DNA of 64,000 bases from Arthrobacter sp. ES3-54 (GCF_029504395.1 NZ_JAQFIF010000002.1:310001-374000), one strand, 5' to 3'; positions 25,967 through 35,052 are shown, counted from the first letter of the stretch. Notes: generated from the sequence alone by a model not told the origin. Program-made: numbers and translations.

Positions 25967-26965
25967 ATGAGGGCATTCGTCGTCACCAAGTACAAGGAGC
26001 CGCTGCGCGCAGCAGACGTCCCTGAGCCGACCGTCGGCGACCGCGATGTGCTGGTCCAGGTCCAGGCAGCTGGCCTCAACCAATTGGACGAAAAGATCCG
26101 CCTGGGTGAGTTCAAGCAGATCCTCCCGTACAAGCTCCAGCAGGTCCTCGGCAACGACGCCGCCGGCACCGTCATCCGTGTCGGGGCAAAGGTGCGCGGA
26201 TTCAAGCCCGGTGACGAGGTCTACGCCCGCCCCGACAAAGACCGCATCGGCACGTTCGCCGAGCGCATCGCCATCACCGAGGCCGATCTGGCACTGAAAC
26301 CTGCATCGATCAGCATGGAGGAGGCCGGCTCGCTACCGCTGGTTGCACTTACGGCGTGGCAGGCCCTCGTTGAGCAAGGCAGCGTGCGGCCGGGGCAGAA
26401 AGTTCTCATTCACGCCGGGGCCGGCGGGGTCGGGTCGATCGCGATCCAACTCGCCAAGCACCTCGGCGCCACCGTCGCGACCACCGCAAGTGCCTCCAAT
26501 GCCGACTTCGTGCGCGACCTCGGCGCGGACACGGTGATCGACTATCGCACGCAGGACTTCGAGCAGTTCATCACCGGGTACGATCTGGTGCTCGACAGCC
26601 TCGGCGGGGAGAACCTCGTGAAGTCACTGCGCATCCTGAGGCCCGGCGGGAAGGCGATCGGAATCGCCGGTCCGCCGGACCCGGCGTTCGCGCGCAAAGC
26701 CGCTCTGAACCCTGTGCTGCGCCTGGCCATCGCGGGGCTCAGCAGCAGGATCCGGCGGCAGGCGAAGAAGCTCGGCGTCAGCTACGAATTCCTCTTCATG
26801 CGTGCCAGCGGCGACCAGTTGCGCCAGATCACCGCCCTGGTTGACGACGGCGTGCTGCGCCCGGTCGTGGGGCAGGTCTTCGACTTCGCCCAGACCCCAC
26901 AGGCGCTCGAGTCGCTGGCCAAGGGCGGCCTCCGCGGCAAAGCCGTCGTCACCCTTCCCTCCTGA
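25967..26965 (+). CDS. NADP-dependent quinone-oxidoreductase-like MDR protein
   Basis: 332 residues. The ATG at 25967 follows AGAGGAGCAG; an in-frame ATG at 25904 lies inside the operator and is rejected. It is a zinc-free medium-chain dehydrogenase of the QOR type: GroES-like domain first (VQVQAAGLNQLDEKIRLGEF, GNDAAGTVIRVG), then the Rossmann domain with AGAGGVGSIAIQLAKHLGA. There is no catalytic-zinc Cys set. Such enzymes reduce quinones or enone double bonds with NADPH. It heads an operon with the alpha/beta hydrolase 48 bases downstream, behind the palindromic operator. Confidence 0.92.
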   Translation: MRAFVVTKYKEPLRAADVPEPTVGDRDVLVQVQAAGLNQLDEKIRLGEFKQILPYKLQQVLGNDAAGTVIRVGAKVRGFKPGDEVYARPDKDRIGTFAERIAITEADLALKPASISMEEAGSLPLVALTAWQALVEQGSVRPGQKVLIHAGAGGVGSIAIQLAKHLGATVATTASASNADFVRDLGADTVIDYRTQDFEQFITGYDLVLDSLGGENLVKSLRILRPGGKAIGIAGPPDPAFARKAALNPVLRLAIAGLSSRIRRQAKKLGVSYEFLFMRASGDQLRQITALVDDGVLRPVVGQVFDFAQTPQALESLAKGGLRGKAVVTLPS

Positions 26966-27013
26966 GCCGCCGGCAGCCATTCACCTCACAGAACACTTAG
27001 GAGGACAACCAGC

Positions 27014-27880
27014 ATGAGCAGCTTCACCACCCCGAACGGCTCTGTCGTCACCTCGTACGCGGAGGCGGCCACACGCACCATCACCGCCGGTGGCGTTACC
27101 TACGCATACCGCGAGCTGGGGCCCAAGGCCGGCATCCCCGTCGTATTCTTCGTGCACCTCGCCGCGACCCTGGACAACTGGGACCCCCGCATCATCAACC
27201 CCATCGCGAAGAACCGCCACGTCATCACCTTCGACCAGCGCGGTGTCGGCGCCTCCACCGGGCAGGTTCCCGACAGCATCGAGGCAATGGCCGATGACGC
27301 CTACACCTTCATCAAGGCCCTCGGGTTCGACCAGGTCGACGTCTTCTCCTTCTCAATGGGCGGCATGATCGCCCAGGACCTGGTCCTCAAGCATCCCCAC
27401 CTGGTCCGCAAGGTCGTGCTGGCCGGCACCGGGCCGCGCGGCGGCAAGGACATGGACAAGGTCGTCGGCACCACCTACTGGGACATCGTCCGCGCGGCCC
27501 TGACGCGCGCGGACCCGAAGGAGTTCCTGTTCTTTAACCGCAACACGGCCGGCAAACCGGCCGCGAAGGCGTTCATCAAGCGCCTGCAGGAGCGCACGGT
27601 CGACCGCGACAAGCCGATCAGCACCAAAGCCTTCCAGACGCAGCTGAAGGCAATCCAGAAGTTCGGCCGCTCCGCGCCGTCGGACCTGTCGAAGCTCACC
27701 CACCCCACCCTCATCGCCAACGGCGACAACGACCGCATGGTGCCGTCGATCCTGTCCGAGGACCTGCACCGGCGCATCAAGGGATCCGAGCTGATCATCT
27801 ACCCCGACTCGGGCCACGGCGGCATCTTCCAGTTCCACGACCGATTCTCCCCCGTCGCCGTAGAATTCCTCGCCCACTGA
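27014..27880 (+). CDS. alpha/beta hydrolase
   Basis: 288 residues. TAGGAGG lies nine bases before the ATG. The fold is a standard hydrolase: YRELGPKAGIPVVFFVHLAA with a modified oxyanion region, FDQRGVGASTG, the nucleophile elbow FSMGG, the acid in NGDNDRMVP and the catalytic His in DSGHGG. It is close to haloperoxidase/esterase-like enzymes often co-regulated with quinone oxidoreductases under TetR control. The substrate is unknown. It is the second gene of the operon and ends before a strong hairpin. Confidence 0.92.
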   Translation: MSSFTTPNGSVVTSYAEAATRTITAGGVTYAYRELGPKAGIPVVFFVHLAATLDNWDPRIINPIAKNRHVITFDQRGVGASTGQVPDSIEAMADDAYTFIKALGFDQVDVFSFSMGGMIAQDLVLKHPHLVRKVVLAGTGPRGGKDMDKVVGTTYWDIVRAALTRADPKEFLFFNRNTAGKPAAKAFIKRLQERTVDRDKPISTKAFQTQLKAIQKFGRSAPSDLSKLTHPTLIANGDNDRMVPSILSEDLHRRIKGSELIIYPDSGHGGIFQFHDRFSPVAVEFLAH

Positions 27881-27928
27881 CCAGCACGTACCCGACAAGA
27901 TCCCGCCAACAGAGCAGAGAGGCACTGT

Positions 27929-27964
27929 GGCTGTGCCCGCCCGTGAATACGGGCGGGCACAGCC
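27929..27964. terminator. strong bidirectional hairpin between convergent genes
   Basis: A perfect 16-bp stem (GGCTGTGCCCGCCCGT with its complement) with a GAAT loop. It lies 49 bases after the hydrolase, between genes that converge. No U-tract, but the stem is very stable. Confidence 0.85.
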
Positions 27965-27999
27965 ATTGGCGTGGGACGGCGTCGCGCTGGCCAGCTCCA

Positions 28000-28055
28000 G
28001 TAGGCACTCCGAACGCGTCAGCTGAGGAGTAGGCACTTCGAACGCGTCAGCCGAG
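28000..28055. repeat. two tandem copies of a ~29-bp unit
   Basis: GTAGGCACTCCGAACGCGTC at 28000 and GTAGGCACTTCGAACGCGTC at 28029, each followed by AGCyGAG. Noncoding, between the hairpin and the SDR gene. Confidence 0.8.
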
Positions 28056-28158
28056 TGAGTAAAATATTTGCGCCCCGCGGCCGTGCTCGATCTGCTGACC
28101 CGCCAGTTCCTTCGGCTCATATTGGGGCATCGTAGGCCGCGGCGTCCTTTGACAGGGG

Positions 28159-28197
28159 TGGTGCCACCGCGCTCACTTTTGGTGAACGCGGTGGCGC
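28159..28197 (-). terminator. hairpin after the SDR gene
   Basis: Arms GGTGCCACCGCG and CGCGGTGGCGCC pair over 12 bp with one wobble. It lies 12 bases beyond the SDR stop on the minus strand. Confidence 0.7.
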
Positions 28198-28208
28198 CGG
28201 TTGTTCGC

Positions 28209-28922
28209 CTATGCGTGCGTGTCCACCAACTGCGGGTAGACCGCTTCGAGGGGTGCGCTGAGTCCGGCCTTGAGCTGGACAGACGTGTCATCGGCGAGGA
28301 CCTCGTACTCCCCCGCCTCCATGGCCTCGAATACGGTGCGCACCAGCACGGCCGGGTCGAGCTTCGGGTCGGTGGCGTGCGCGGCCATCGCGGTGTCGAC
28401 GTATGCGACGTGGACGCCGACGACGTGCACGTCGGCGGGAGCGAGTTCGAGGCGGAGGGAGTTAGTCGCGGACCAGAGGGCGGCTTTGGTGGCGCTGTAG
28501 ATGCCGGCGACGGCGTACCAGCTCAGGGCCGAGTGGATGTTGATGATCGTTGCTTCGTCCTTTGCTGACAGGACCGGAGCGAATGCGCGGGCTACGAAGA
28601 GCGGACCGAGGAAGTTCGTCTCGACGTTGCTGCGGATTTCCTCGTCCGTGTGGGTGAGGATCCCGGGGCTGGAGACCGACGCGCCGGCGTTGTTGATCAG
28701 CACGGTCACATCCGGTGCCGCCTCGACCGCTGCCTGGATGGAGGCCGAGTCGGTGATGTCCAAGGCGAGCGGAACGATGCGCTCGTCGTTCCAAGTGCGG
28801 GGTGTGCGGGCGGAGGCATAAACCTTTGCAGCTCCCCTGGCGAGGGCTTCGTGGACGAACTGCGTGCCGATTCCGCCGTTGGCTCCGGTGATGAGGACGA
28901 CAGCTCCGTTGAGTGAGGGCAT
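28209..28922 (-). CDS. short-chain dehydrogenase/reductase
   Basis: 237 residues from ATG 28922, with AGAAAGAAG upstream. It has the classical SDR core: TGANGGIG cofactor glycine motif at about residues 12-19, NNAG at about 93, catalytic Ser in INIHSALSWYAVAG and the YxxxK in YSATK. Its length and VYASARTPRT adenosine-phosphate region suggest NADP use. It lies in the TetR-controlled region, downstream of the old yellow enzyme gene on the same strand with a 74-base gap, so they may be cotranscribed. It probably reduces carbonyls; the substrate is not identifiable. Confidence 0.92.
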   Translation of the reverse strand: MPSLNGAVVLITGANGGIGTQFVHEALARGAAKVYASARTPRTWNDERIVPLALDITDSASIQAAVEAAPDVTVLINNAGASVSSPGILTHTDEEIRSNVETNFLGPLFVARAFAPVLSAKDEATIINIHSALSWYAVAGIYSATKAALWSATNSLRLELAPADVHVVGVHVAYVDTAMAAHATDPKLDPAVLVRTVFEAMEAGEYEVLADDTSVQLKAGLSAPLEAVYPQLVDTHA

Positions 28923-28996
28923 GAGTTTCTTCTTTCTGATGGTTCTGCTGGGTAGGGGGTGTGTGATGTCGGTGGCGTGCGGCCCGCGGCAGACGA

Positions 28997-30070
28997 TTAG
29001 GCGTGTGCCAGAGCGGGGTAGTCGGTGTACCCGGCCGCGCCGCCGCCGTACAGAGTGGCCGGGTCCAGCTCGTTCAGCGGCGCGCCGGTGCGCAGGCGCT
29101 CGACAATGTCGGGGTTCGCCAGGGCGAAGCGGCCCAGCGGCGCGATGTCCGCGAGCCCGGCGTTGATGTCGTCGGCGATCTGCTCGCGGTCGCGCCCGTA
29201 CCGGACGACGAGGATGGCCGCAGGCCACGCGTCGCGGAAGGACCGCAGCAGTTCGTCGTCACCGAGGTGGTGTACGTGCAGGTACGCAAGGTTCAGGGTG
29301 GCGAGTTCGCCAACCAGGTGGAGGTACTGAGTCCGGACGTCGGCGGGGTCCCCTTCGTTGATTCCGCCCAGCGGGAACGCCGGTGAAATGCGGATGCCGG
29401 TCCGGTCTGCCCCGATCTCCTCGGCCACCGCGCGGGCGACCGCGACGACGAACCGGGACCGATTCTCCACCGATCCGCCGTATTCGTCCGTGCGGTGGTT
29501 CGAGTTCGGCGAGAGGAACTGGTGGAGCAGGTACCCGTTCGCGCTGTGGATCTCCACGCCGTCCGCTCCCGCTGCGATAGCGGAGGCTGCGGCGTGGCGG
29601 AACCCGGCGATGGTGGCCTGGATGTCGTGGGCGCTCAGCTCACGCGGCACCGGGGTCTCCTGCGGGCCCGTTGGAGTGAACATGTCCTGCTCGGCCGAGA
29701 TCGCCGACGGGCCAACGGGCTGACGGTGGTGCGGGGTGTTATCCGGGTGCGACATCCGGCCGACGTGCATCAGTTGGATGAACAGGGCTCCGCCGCCTGC
29801 ATGCACCGTGTCGGCGATCTTTCGCCATCCCCCGACGTGTTCGGGAGTGTAGATGCCGGGGGTGTTCAGATAGCCCTGGCCATCCTCGGACGGCTGTGTG
29901 CCCTCGGTGATGACCAGCCCAAGTGAGGCGCGCTGGCCGTAGTACTCCGCGGCCAGCTCGCCAGGGGTGCCGTCAGGGTTCGCGCGGCTCCGGGTCAGCG
30001 GGGCCAGCGCGAGCCGGTGCGGCAGCTCCACGCTGCCGAGAGTGAAGGGCTGCCAGAGGGAGGAAGTCAT
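28997..30070 (-). CDS. old yellow enzyme family ene-reductase (NemA-like)
   Basis: 357 residues. AAAGGA precedes the ATG. FMN-binding TIM barrel: HRLALAPLTRSRA at the N-terminus, ITEGTQPSEDGQGYLNTPGI, FIQLMHVGRMSHP, GADGVEIHSANGYLLHQFLSP, RTDEYGGSVENRSRF and the C-terminal ANPDIVERLRTGAPLNELD. The conserved His/Asn substrate pair is present (HSAN). It reduces activated C=C bonds or nitro groups with NAD(P)H. It is divergent from the TetR gene with an operator in between, so it is likely induced by electrophiles in the way NemR controls nemA, though this regulator is a different subgroup. Confidence 0.95.
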   Translation of the reverse strand: MTSSLWQPFTLGSVELPHRLALAPLTRSRANPDGTPGELAAEYYGQRASLGLVITEGTQPSEDGQGYLNTPGIYTPEHVGGWRKIADTVHAGGGALFIQLMHVGRMSHPDNTPHHRQPVGPSAISAEQDMFTPTGPQETPVPRELSAHDIQATIAGFRHAAASAIAAGADGVEIHSANGYLLHQFLSPNSNHRTDEYGGSVENRSRFVVAVARAVAEEIGADRTGIRISPAFPLGGINEGDPADVRTQYLHLVGELATLNLAYLHVHHLGDDELLRSFRDAWPAAILVVRYGRDREQIADDINAGLADIAPLGRFALANPDIVERLRTGAPLNELDPATLYGGGAAGYTDYPALAHA

Positions 30071-30184
30071 GCGTGCGATCCTTTGCGTCGTGGGGTTTCG
30101 GCGCCACTACCTCGCGTGGTCGGACGTCAGGCTCCGCCCTTGCGTGGGAGAATGAACGAAGAAAATTCAAACCCACACAGTAGT

Positions 30185-30211
30185 GACTACACTCATAACT
30201 GAGTGCAGTCA
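30185..30211. promoter_or_regulatory. TetR operator between old yellow enzyme and TetR genes
   Basis: Inverted repeat GACTACACTCA (30185-30195) and TGAGTGCAGTC (30200-30210), with one mismatch. The right half with its next bases, TGAGTGCAGTCA, nearly repeats the operator core at 25902. It is placed to control both divergent genes. Confidence 0.7.
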
Positions 30212-30236
30212 GAATATATTCCGGAGGATACTCACC

Positions 30237-30839
30237 ATGTCTCTCGCCTCCCAGCCGGTCGGACGGCGCGAGCGGAACAAGCAGCAAAAGCTGGACCGCA
30301 TCACTGCCGCGGCCAGCGAACTGTTGGCCGCACACGGCATCGAGGACGTCACGACCCAGCAGATCGCCGACAAAGCGGACATCGGCACCGGGACTCTGTT
30401 CCTTTACGCCAAGACCAAAGGCGAGCTGCTCCTGCTCGTGCAGAACGCCCACTACGCCGAAGCGCTTCAGCGAGGTCGGGCTGATGCTGCAACCATTCCT
30501 GGAGTCCTCGATGCGGTGCTGGCAATCGTACGGCCGATCGTGGAATGCAACCGCGTCCAGGTCGACAACGGACGCACATACCTGCGGGAGATGGTCTTCG
30601 GCGATCCCACGGAGCCCCGACACGCTGAAGCCCTCTCCATCGTCGCGCAGACCGAGGAGGCCATCGCTGCCGTCCTGGGCAGGCACCCGCTGGTCGGTGC
30701 GCACGATGCCGCAACGACGGCACACGTCGTCACCGCCATCATGTTCCTCAGCATGGCAGCAAGCGTGAACGCCGCATTGAGCATCGACGAGATTGTGCAG
30801 GACATCCGGACCCAGGTCGGCGTGCTGCTGTCTCGCTGA
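30237..30839 (+). CDS. TetR-family regulator of the redox cluster
   Basis: 200 residues; GGAGGA lies just before ATG 30237. N-terminal HTH: KLDRITAAASELLAAHGIED, VTTQQIADKADIGTGTLFLYAKTKGELL. The C-terminal ligand domain is helical and unremarkable. It sits divergently from the old yellow enzyme and next to its own operator. The same operator core lies before the oxidoreductase-hydrolase operon 4.3 kb away on the other side of the cluster. I infer that it represses both transcription units and is released by an electrophilic or quinone-like ligand. Confidence 0.9.
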   Translation: MSLASQPVGRRERNKQQKLDRITAAASELLAAHGIEDVTTQQIADKADIGTGTLFLYAKTKGELLLLVQNAHYAEALQRGRADAATIPGVLDAVLAIVRPIVECNRVQVDNGRTYLREMVFGDPTEPRHAEALSIVAQTEEAIAAVLGRHPLVGAHDAATTAHVVTAIMFLSMAASVNAALSIDEIVQDIRTQVGVLLSR

Positions 30840-31171
30840 CGCCGTCGGCAAGAACTTTCGGGCGCTTGCTGGCGTAAGCGCCCTCGGCGGAGCGGCGTTC
30901 CGACGCCGGCCCGGGCGGTCGGCGCGAACAGCAGCTGCCCGCACCGACGTCCGGATTTCCGCCGGCCGCCTGTCGTGGATCGGCAGGCGCCATTCGTCAA
31001 CGACCTCGTGGCCAACGTAGGGCCAGGGACCGCGCCCAGCTGGTGCCTCAAAAATTCTCAAAAATCCCCTTGCTCCAGTTTCACACCAGTGCTATAAAAA
31101 ATCTATGCCAGCCACCACAGATAATCGGCTGAGGTGGAATGACAGGATCGACTGCAAGGAGTGAATAGACC
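30840..31171 (+). promoter_or_regulatory. intergenic region with hsp20 promoter
   Basis: A strong promoter is visible: TTGCTC at 31070-31075, a 17-base spacer and TATAAA at 31093-31098. CTCAAAAAT appears twice just upstream (31048-31067). No inverted HAIR element for HspR was seen. The first 200 bases hold nothing recognisable. Confidence 0.7.
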
Positions 31172-31600
31172 ATGCTGATGCGTACCGACCCGTTCCGCGA
31201 GCTCGACCGGCTCGCCCAGCAGGTCCTTGGCACCACGGCCCGCCCCGCGGCCATGCCCATGGACGCGTGGCAGGAGGGGGAAGAATTCGTCGTCGCGTTA
31301 GACCTGCCCGGAGTCTCCGTGGATTCGGTGGACATCGACGTCGAACGCAATGTCCTCACGGTCAGGGCAGAGCGCAAGGGCCTGACGGGTGAAAATACGG
31401 AGCTGATCGCCGCCGAACGTCCCCGGGGTGTCTTCAGCCGCCAGCTCATCCTCGGCGACGCGCTCGATACTGAGTCCGTGAAGGCCAGCTACGACGCCGG
31501 GGTACTGACGTTGCGGATCCCGATGGCCGAAAGGGCAAAGCCACGGCGCATCGAGATCACCTCTGAGCAGAACGAGCGTCAGGAAATCAACGCAGCCTGA
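31172..31600 (+). CDS. Hsp20/alpha-crystallin small heat-shock protein
   Basis: 142 residues with AAGGAG upstream. Starts [19 protein letters not shown], the usual short N-terminal arm. The alpha-crystallin domain runs from about residue 30: [35 protein letters not shown], then [15 protein letters not shown] and [14 protein letters not shown] with the conserved G-x-L. The C-terminal IEIT carries a weak I-x-I contact. It is an ATP-independent holdase for unfolding proteins. A J-domain gene follows 190 bases downstream on the same strand, so the two may be a stress unit. Confidence 0.96.
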   Translation: MLMRTDPFRELDRLAQQVLGTTARPAAMPMDAWQEGEEFVVALDLPGVSVDSVDIDVERNVLTVRAERKGLTGENTELIAAERPRGVFSRQLILGDALDTESVKASYDAGVLTLRIPMAERAKPRRIEITSEQNERQEINAA

Positions 31601-31793
31601 CCCACCCCAGGGTCAGGCTCGCAGGACGGGAGCACTCTGCCGGCCGCCGGAATAGTAAGGGCGATGCAGAGAAGCCACGCCACCGCGCCACTTCCGCACC
31701 GAAATACGGCTCCGACGGTGCATCCCGCACCGATGGTCCCCGGCGCGGCTCCGGGCGCGGACAGGAACAGAACAGCAGACGGGAGCCTGGACC

Positions 31794-32150
31794 ATGAGAG
31801 AGCACAGCCGGGATCCATACGAGGTTCTCCATCTGGGTCCTGCGGCGACGGCCCGCGAGGTCGCACGCGCCTACCGGTCGCTGATGCGGACCCTTCATCC
31901 CGACACCCGCGCCGCCGAGGCCGTGCGCGCAGATCCGAACTCCTGGGCGCTGGAACTGCAGAAGATCATGGATGCCTACGCCGTTCTCCGGGACCCCGCC
32001 AAGCGGGCCGCCTACGACCGGCAACGGCGGGAGTCGCCGCCGGAGCCTCCGCCACCGCAGCGGGACCCCGGTCCTTCCGGCCCTGACCTCCTTGACACCG
32101 GGCCCTGGACGGCAGATCCTGTGGTGGATACCGCTGTGAACAAGCCCTAG
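31794..32150 (+). CDS. J-domain (DnaJ-like) protein
   Basis: 118 residues; GGGAG lies before the ATG. The J-domain fills residues 8-68: DPYEVLHLGPAATAREVARAYRSLMRTLHPDTRAAE carries the HPD tripeptide that stimulates Hsp70, and AYAVLRDPAKRAAYDRQRRE completes helix IV. There is no zinc-finger or C-terminal substrate domain; instead a Pro-rich tail. It is therefore a class C J-protein that recruits DnaK to a particular client, perhaps together with the Hsp20 upstream. Client unknown. Confidence 0.93.
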   Translation: MREHSRDPYEVLHLGPAATAREVARAYRSLMRTLHPDTRAAEAVRADPNSWALELQKIMDAYAVLRDPAKRAAYDRQRRESPPEPPPPQRDPGPSGPDLLDTGPWTADPVVDTAVNKP

Positions 32151-32229
32151 ACCGCCGCCGTCCGCTTACCACACGATTCGGGAATGGTAACCGCGCCGCG
32201 AGCGCCTGGCGCCCGTACGATGCCCATCT

Positions 32230-32567
32230 GATGCCGGCGTTTACGAACGCTTTGAACAACGCTGGGGCAAGGGAACAGCCCCGTTCCTGGACCCCGAGGT
32301 ACACGAACCCCTCCCCCGGGCGCAATGGATCAACCCGGACTCCGGTGCCGCGGTGGCCGTAGTCCCCAACTGGGCCGACGAGCCCCGGCACCGCTCCTTC
32401 GGCGTTTTCTCCCGCCCGCCGGGGACATCTGCGGGCTGCACCCCGGACACGCGACGTACATCGAGTCCAGCCCGACGGATACCGACGAACAGATCACCCT
32501 CCGCAACGATGCCTTCAGAGTAGCCGTCAATCACGCGAAGGAATTCATCTACGGCACCCGGCCCTAG
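32230..32567 (+). pseudogene. hypothetical protein, frameshifted
   Basis: Two frames join into one protein-like sequence: RFEQRWGKGTAPFLDPEVHE, then QWINPDSGAAVAVVPNWADE, then (after a shift near 32415) ICGLHPGHATYIESSPTDTD and FRVAVNHAKEFIYGTRP before TAG. There is no start with a ribosome binding site. I do not recognise the family. It is either a pseudogene or carries a sequencing indel. Confidence 0.45.
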
Positions 32568-32704
32568 ACCACGAACCGCGCCACTCTCAGGTACAGGCGG
32601 GGAACGAAGCCATCCTGGGGCAGCTTCCCTCCGCGGGCCGCCGGAGGTGGGCGCCGGATGGGGCATCCACAGACGATCGGCGCCCGGGGTGCCGGTCTTG
32701 CACA

Positions 32705-33649
32705 CTACTTATCAGGTCTGTAACTCAGAAGTGTTTCGGTGAGGGCCTCATGCATGGGGGTTGCCTCGAGACCGAGCTTGTCAGCGATTTTTGTGCTGTC
32801 GACGATGAAGGGTTCCTCGAATTGGTACTGCATTTCCAGGAGTTCACGAACAGTGGGGTTGATGAGGCTGAGGCCGCGCAGGAGCAGCGGCGGCACGGCG
32901 CGGAGCCTGGCGCGGGGCTGGCCGGCAAGTTTGTAGATCATGTCGACGAGTTCTCGTGTCGTGCGGGTTTCGGGGTCGTTGGGCAGGTGCCAGATTTCTC
33001 CCGGGGCGTCGGGGTGTTCGCCGAGCACGGCGAGACCTTCGCCGATGTCAGGGATGTAGGTGTAGGTGTGGGGCTGGTCCGGGTTGCCGAGCACATTGGC
33101 GGTTTTCCCGGCCAGGGCTGCGGGGAAGACCCGGTCGCCGAGGTTGGATTGGGCACCGCCGCGGGGGCCGAAGTAGTCGGAGGCGCGGCCGATGGCGACC
33201 TGGACGCGGCCGGCGTCGTGGGCCGTGAGGAGTTCTTGCGACATCCTGGCCCTGAGTTGGCCCTTCTTCGTATGGGCGTTGTTTGCGCGGGTTTCCGTTA
33301 GCGGGTGTCCGTCGGGTCGTCCGTACATGTAGACGTTTTCCATGCTGACCAGGCGGGCGCCGGTGGTTTCGGCGGCGGCGAGAACACCGGACTGCAGGGC
33401 TGGGAACTGCGTGCCCCACTCGGGGTACGGCGGGTTCATGGTCTGATAAACGACTGCGGCACCGCGGGCTGCGTCGGCGGCGAATGCGGGATCGCTGGCG
33501 TCCCCGCCGGCGACTTCGACGCCGTCGGGGACGCGTGCCTGTCCTGACCGGTTCACGAGCCGGACGGTTCGGCCGCGGCGCCGGAGGGCGTCGAATGTGG
33601 CGAGACCTATGGCTCCGGTGCCGAAGATGACATGCAGTCCCGCGCTCAT
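32705..33649 (-). CDS. NAD-dependent epimerase/dehydratase family protein (atypical SDR)
   Basis: 314 residues from ATG 33649, which overlaps the stop of the upstream membrane protein gene by 4 bases. N-terminal VIFGTGAIGLATFDALRRRG is an extended Rossmann motif (GxGxxG variant). NPPYPEWGTQFPALQSGVLAAAE and RASDYFGPRGG are typical of NAD(P)-binding epimerase-like reductases that use a modified active site. YMYGRP replaces the normal YxxxK region. It probably reduces or epimerises a small substrate; function uncertain. Cotranscribed with the DUF4386 membrane protein under the TetR at 35152. Confidence 0.85.
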   Translation of the reverse strand: MSAGLHVIFGTGAIGLATFDALRRRGRTVRLVNRSGQARVPDGVEVAGGDASDPAFAADAARGAAVVYQTMNPPYPEWGTQFPALQSGVLAAAETTGARLVSMENVYMYGRPDGHPLTETRANNAHTKKGQLRARMSQELLTAHDAGRVQVAIGRASDYFGPRGGAQSNLGDRVFPAALAGKTANVLGNPDQPHTYTYIPDIGEGLAVLGEHPDAPGEIWHLPNDPETRTTRELVDMIYKLAGQPRARLRAVPPLLLRGLSLINPTVRELLEMQYQFEEPFIVDSTKIADKLGLEATPMHEALTETLLSYRPDK

Positions 33650-35052
33650 GCTGTTGCCTTCGCGGCAGGCTGTTCCGGGCGATGTTCCGTGGCGGGCCGG
33701 ACGGGTATGAGAATCTGGAGCAGGAGGCCGGCGATTGCGGTGACGACGATTGCTCCGCTGGCGCCGAAGACGATGAATTGCTGGCCGACCTGAATCATGG
33801 CCAGGGTGGTGACAGTCCACCCCAGGGCCCATAACGCTGGCATGGCCGCGGCCCAGATCCAGCGCAGGTGCGCCCGGCGGGGCAGCGCCAGGGCCTGGTG
33901 GCAACCGAGGACGAGTCCGTTGATGGCGCCCATGAGGACAAGATCGGCGAGGGAGGTGCGGTAGCTGACGGCGGCGGCGCCGAGGAATAGTCCTGCGCTC
34001 ATGCCGATGGTAGTGGCGGGGATCCATTTTCGTGCCTGCAGCCGGCGACTGCTGGTGAGTGTCTGGCCGGCACCGAGGATGAGGCCGGCGATGGCTCCAC
34101 CGGCCAGGGCGGCCAGAGGGCCGTCCACGCGTCCTATGACCGCGCTTCCGGCGAACCCGGCCAGCGGCAGCGCAAGGAATCCGGCGGTCCAGAGTAGCCA
34201 ACTGCGGAGGAACGTCGTTCGGGATGCTTTGATGCGGTTCATGGCGATCAATTCCTTTTCCCGGTCGTTGAACTGTCGGGGTTCTGTGGGTGCTGACGGG
34301 GAGGGAGTAGCGGAGGGGGTCGTGGCTGTGGAGCTGCGGCGGGCGGAGCGCACCAGGATGCAAACGCCCAGAGCGGCCACCCACAATCCCCAGCCCGTGC
34401 TGCCGAGGAGGCCGGCCAGGTCCCAGACGGGGAATCCAGGAACGGCGGTGGCAAGGATGTCGCCCTGATTCAGTAGGTAGACGATGCTGACGAGGAGCCC
34501 GGCGGCACCGAGCCAGCGCGGGAGGATCCCGCTGCGCAGGATGATCACGCTGAGTGTGACTGACCACGCGATGATAAGCAGCTGGCCCAGGTGTTCTCCC
34601 AGCAGCGCCCCGCCGAACTGGTGCTGGGCTGTCCAGGCGGCGTCCACCGCCGCACGTGTCGTTGCATCACCCGTCACGTAGGAGCCGGCCAGGGGCGGAA
34701 CGACGAACACCCAGCGCAGGAACCCGATCAGAGACAGGAGCACCGAAGCAGCACCGACGTAGGTGGCGACCCGCAGGGCCGGATTTTCGCGGAGGCCGAG
34801 AGCTGCGGGCAGCAACAGGACCGGTACGGCAAGGAGCCCGTAGGTCCAGGCCAACGCAAACCAGGTCCATACCAACGTGGGTCCGCCGGCAGCGAAGGCC
34901 GGCAGCACAACGCTGGCCGGTTCCCGCAGGATGTCCGGCCAGTCAAACGTCACCGAGAGGGTCGTAGCTGCTGCCGCGAACGTAAGGGCGCTCAGGACGA
35001 ACAATCCGCCGGTAACCCGTAGGAGGTTCCTGTCCGGGTAAGTGGTTGTCAT
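33646..35052 (-). CDS. DUF4386 membrane protein fused to a second membrane domain
   Basis: 468 residues from ATG 35052. Residues 1-225 have the DUF4386 pattern: RNLLRVTGGLFVLSALTFAA, six hydrophobic segments and LGEHLGQLLIIAWSVTLS. A linker full of Ser/Thr/Pro (TATTPSATPSPSAPTEPRQF) is followed by a second, roughly 190-residue membrane domain with about five segments starting MNRIKASRTTFLRSWLLW. An internal ATG with AAAAGGA before it could start that domain separately, so two products or a fusion of two formerly adjacent genes are both possible. It probably acts with the SDR-like protein it overlaps. Function unknown. Confidence 0.7.
   Translation of the reverse strand: MTTTYPDRNLLRVTGGLFVLSALTFAAAATTLSVTFDWPDILREPASVVLPAFAAGGPTLVWTWFALAWTYGLLAVPVLLLPAALGLRENPALRVATYVGAASVLLSLIGFLRWVFVVPPLAGSYVTGDATTRAAVDAAWTAQHQFGGALLGEHLGQLLIIAWSVTLSVIILRSGILPRWLGAAGLLVSIVYLLNQGDILATAVPGFPVWDLAGLLGSTGWGLWVAALGVCILVRSARRSSTATTPSATPSPSAPTEPRQFNDREKELIAMNRIKASRTTFLRSWLLWTAGFLALPLAGFAGSAVIGRVDGPLAALAGGAIAGLILGAGQTLTSSRRLQARKWIPATTIGMSAGLFLGAAAVSYRTSLADLVLMGAINGLVLGCHQALALPRRAHLRWIWAAAMPALWALGWTVTTLAMIQVGQQFIVFGASGAIVVTAIAGLLLQILIPVRPATEHRPEQPAAKATA

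Noticed and set aside
29973..31061. Minus-strand frame opposite the TetR gene
   Set aside because: Crosses a TetR gene, an operator and intergenic DNA; shadow frame.
33646..34257. Annotating the second membrane domain as a separate gene
   Set aside because: No stop separates it from the DUF4386 part; the internal start is only noted as an option.
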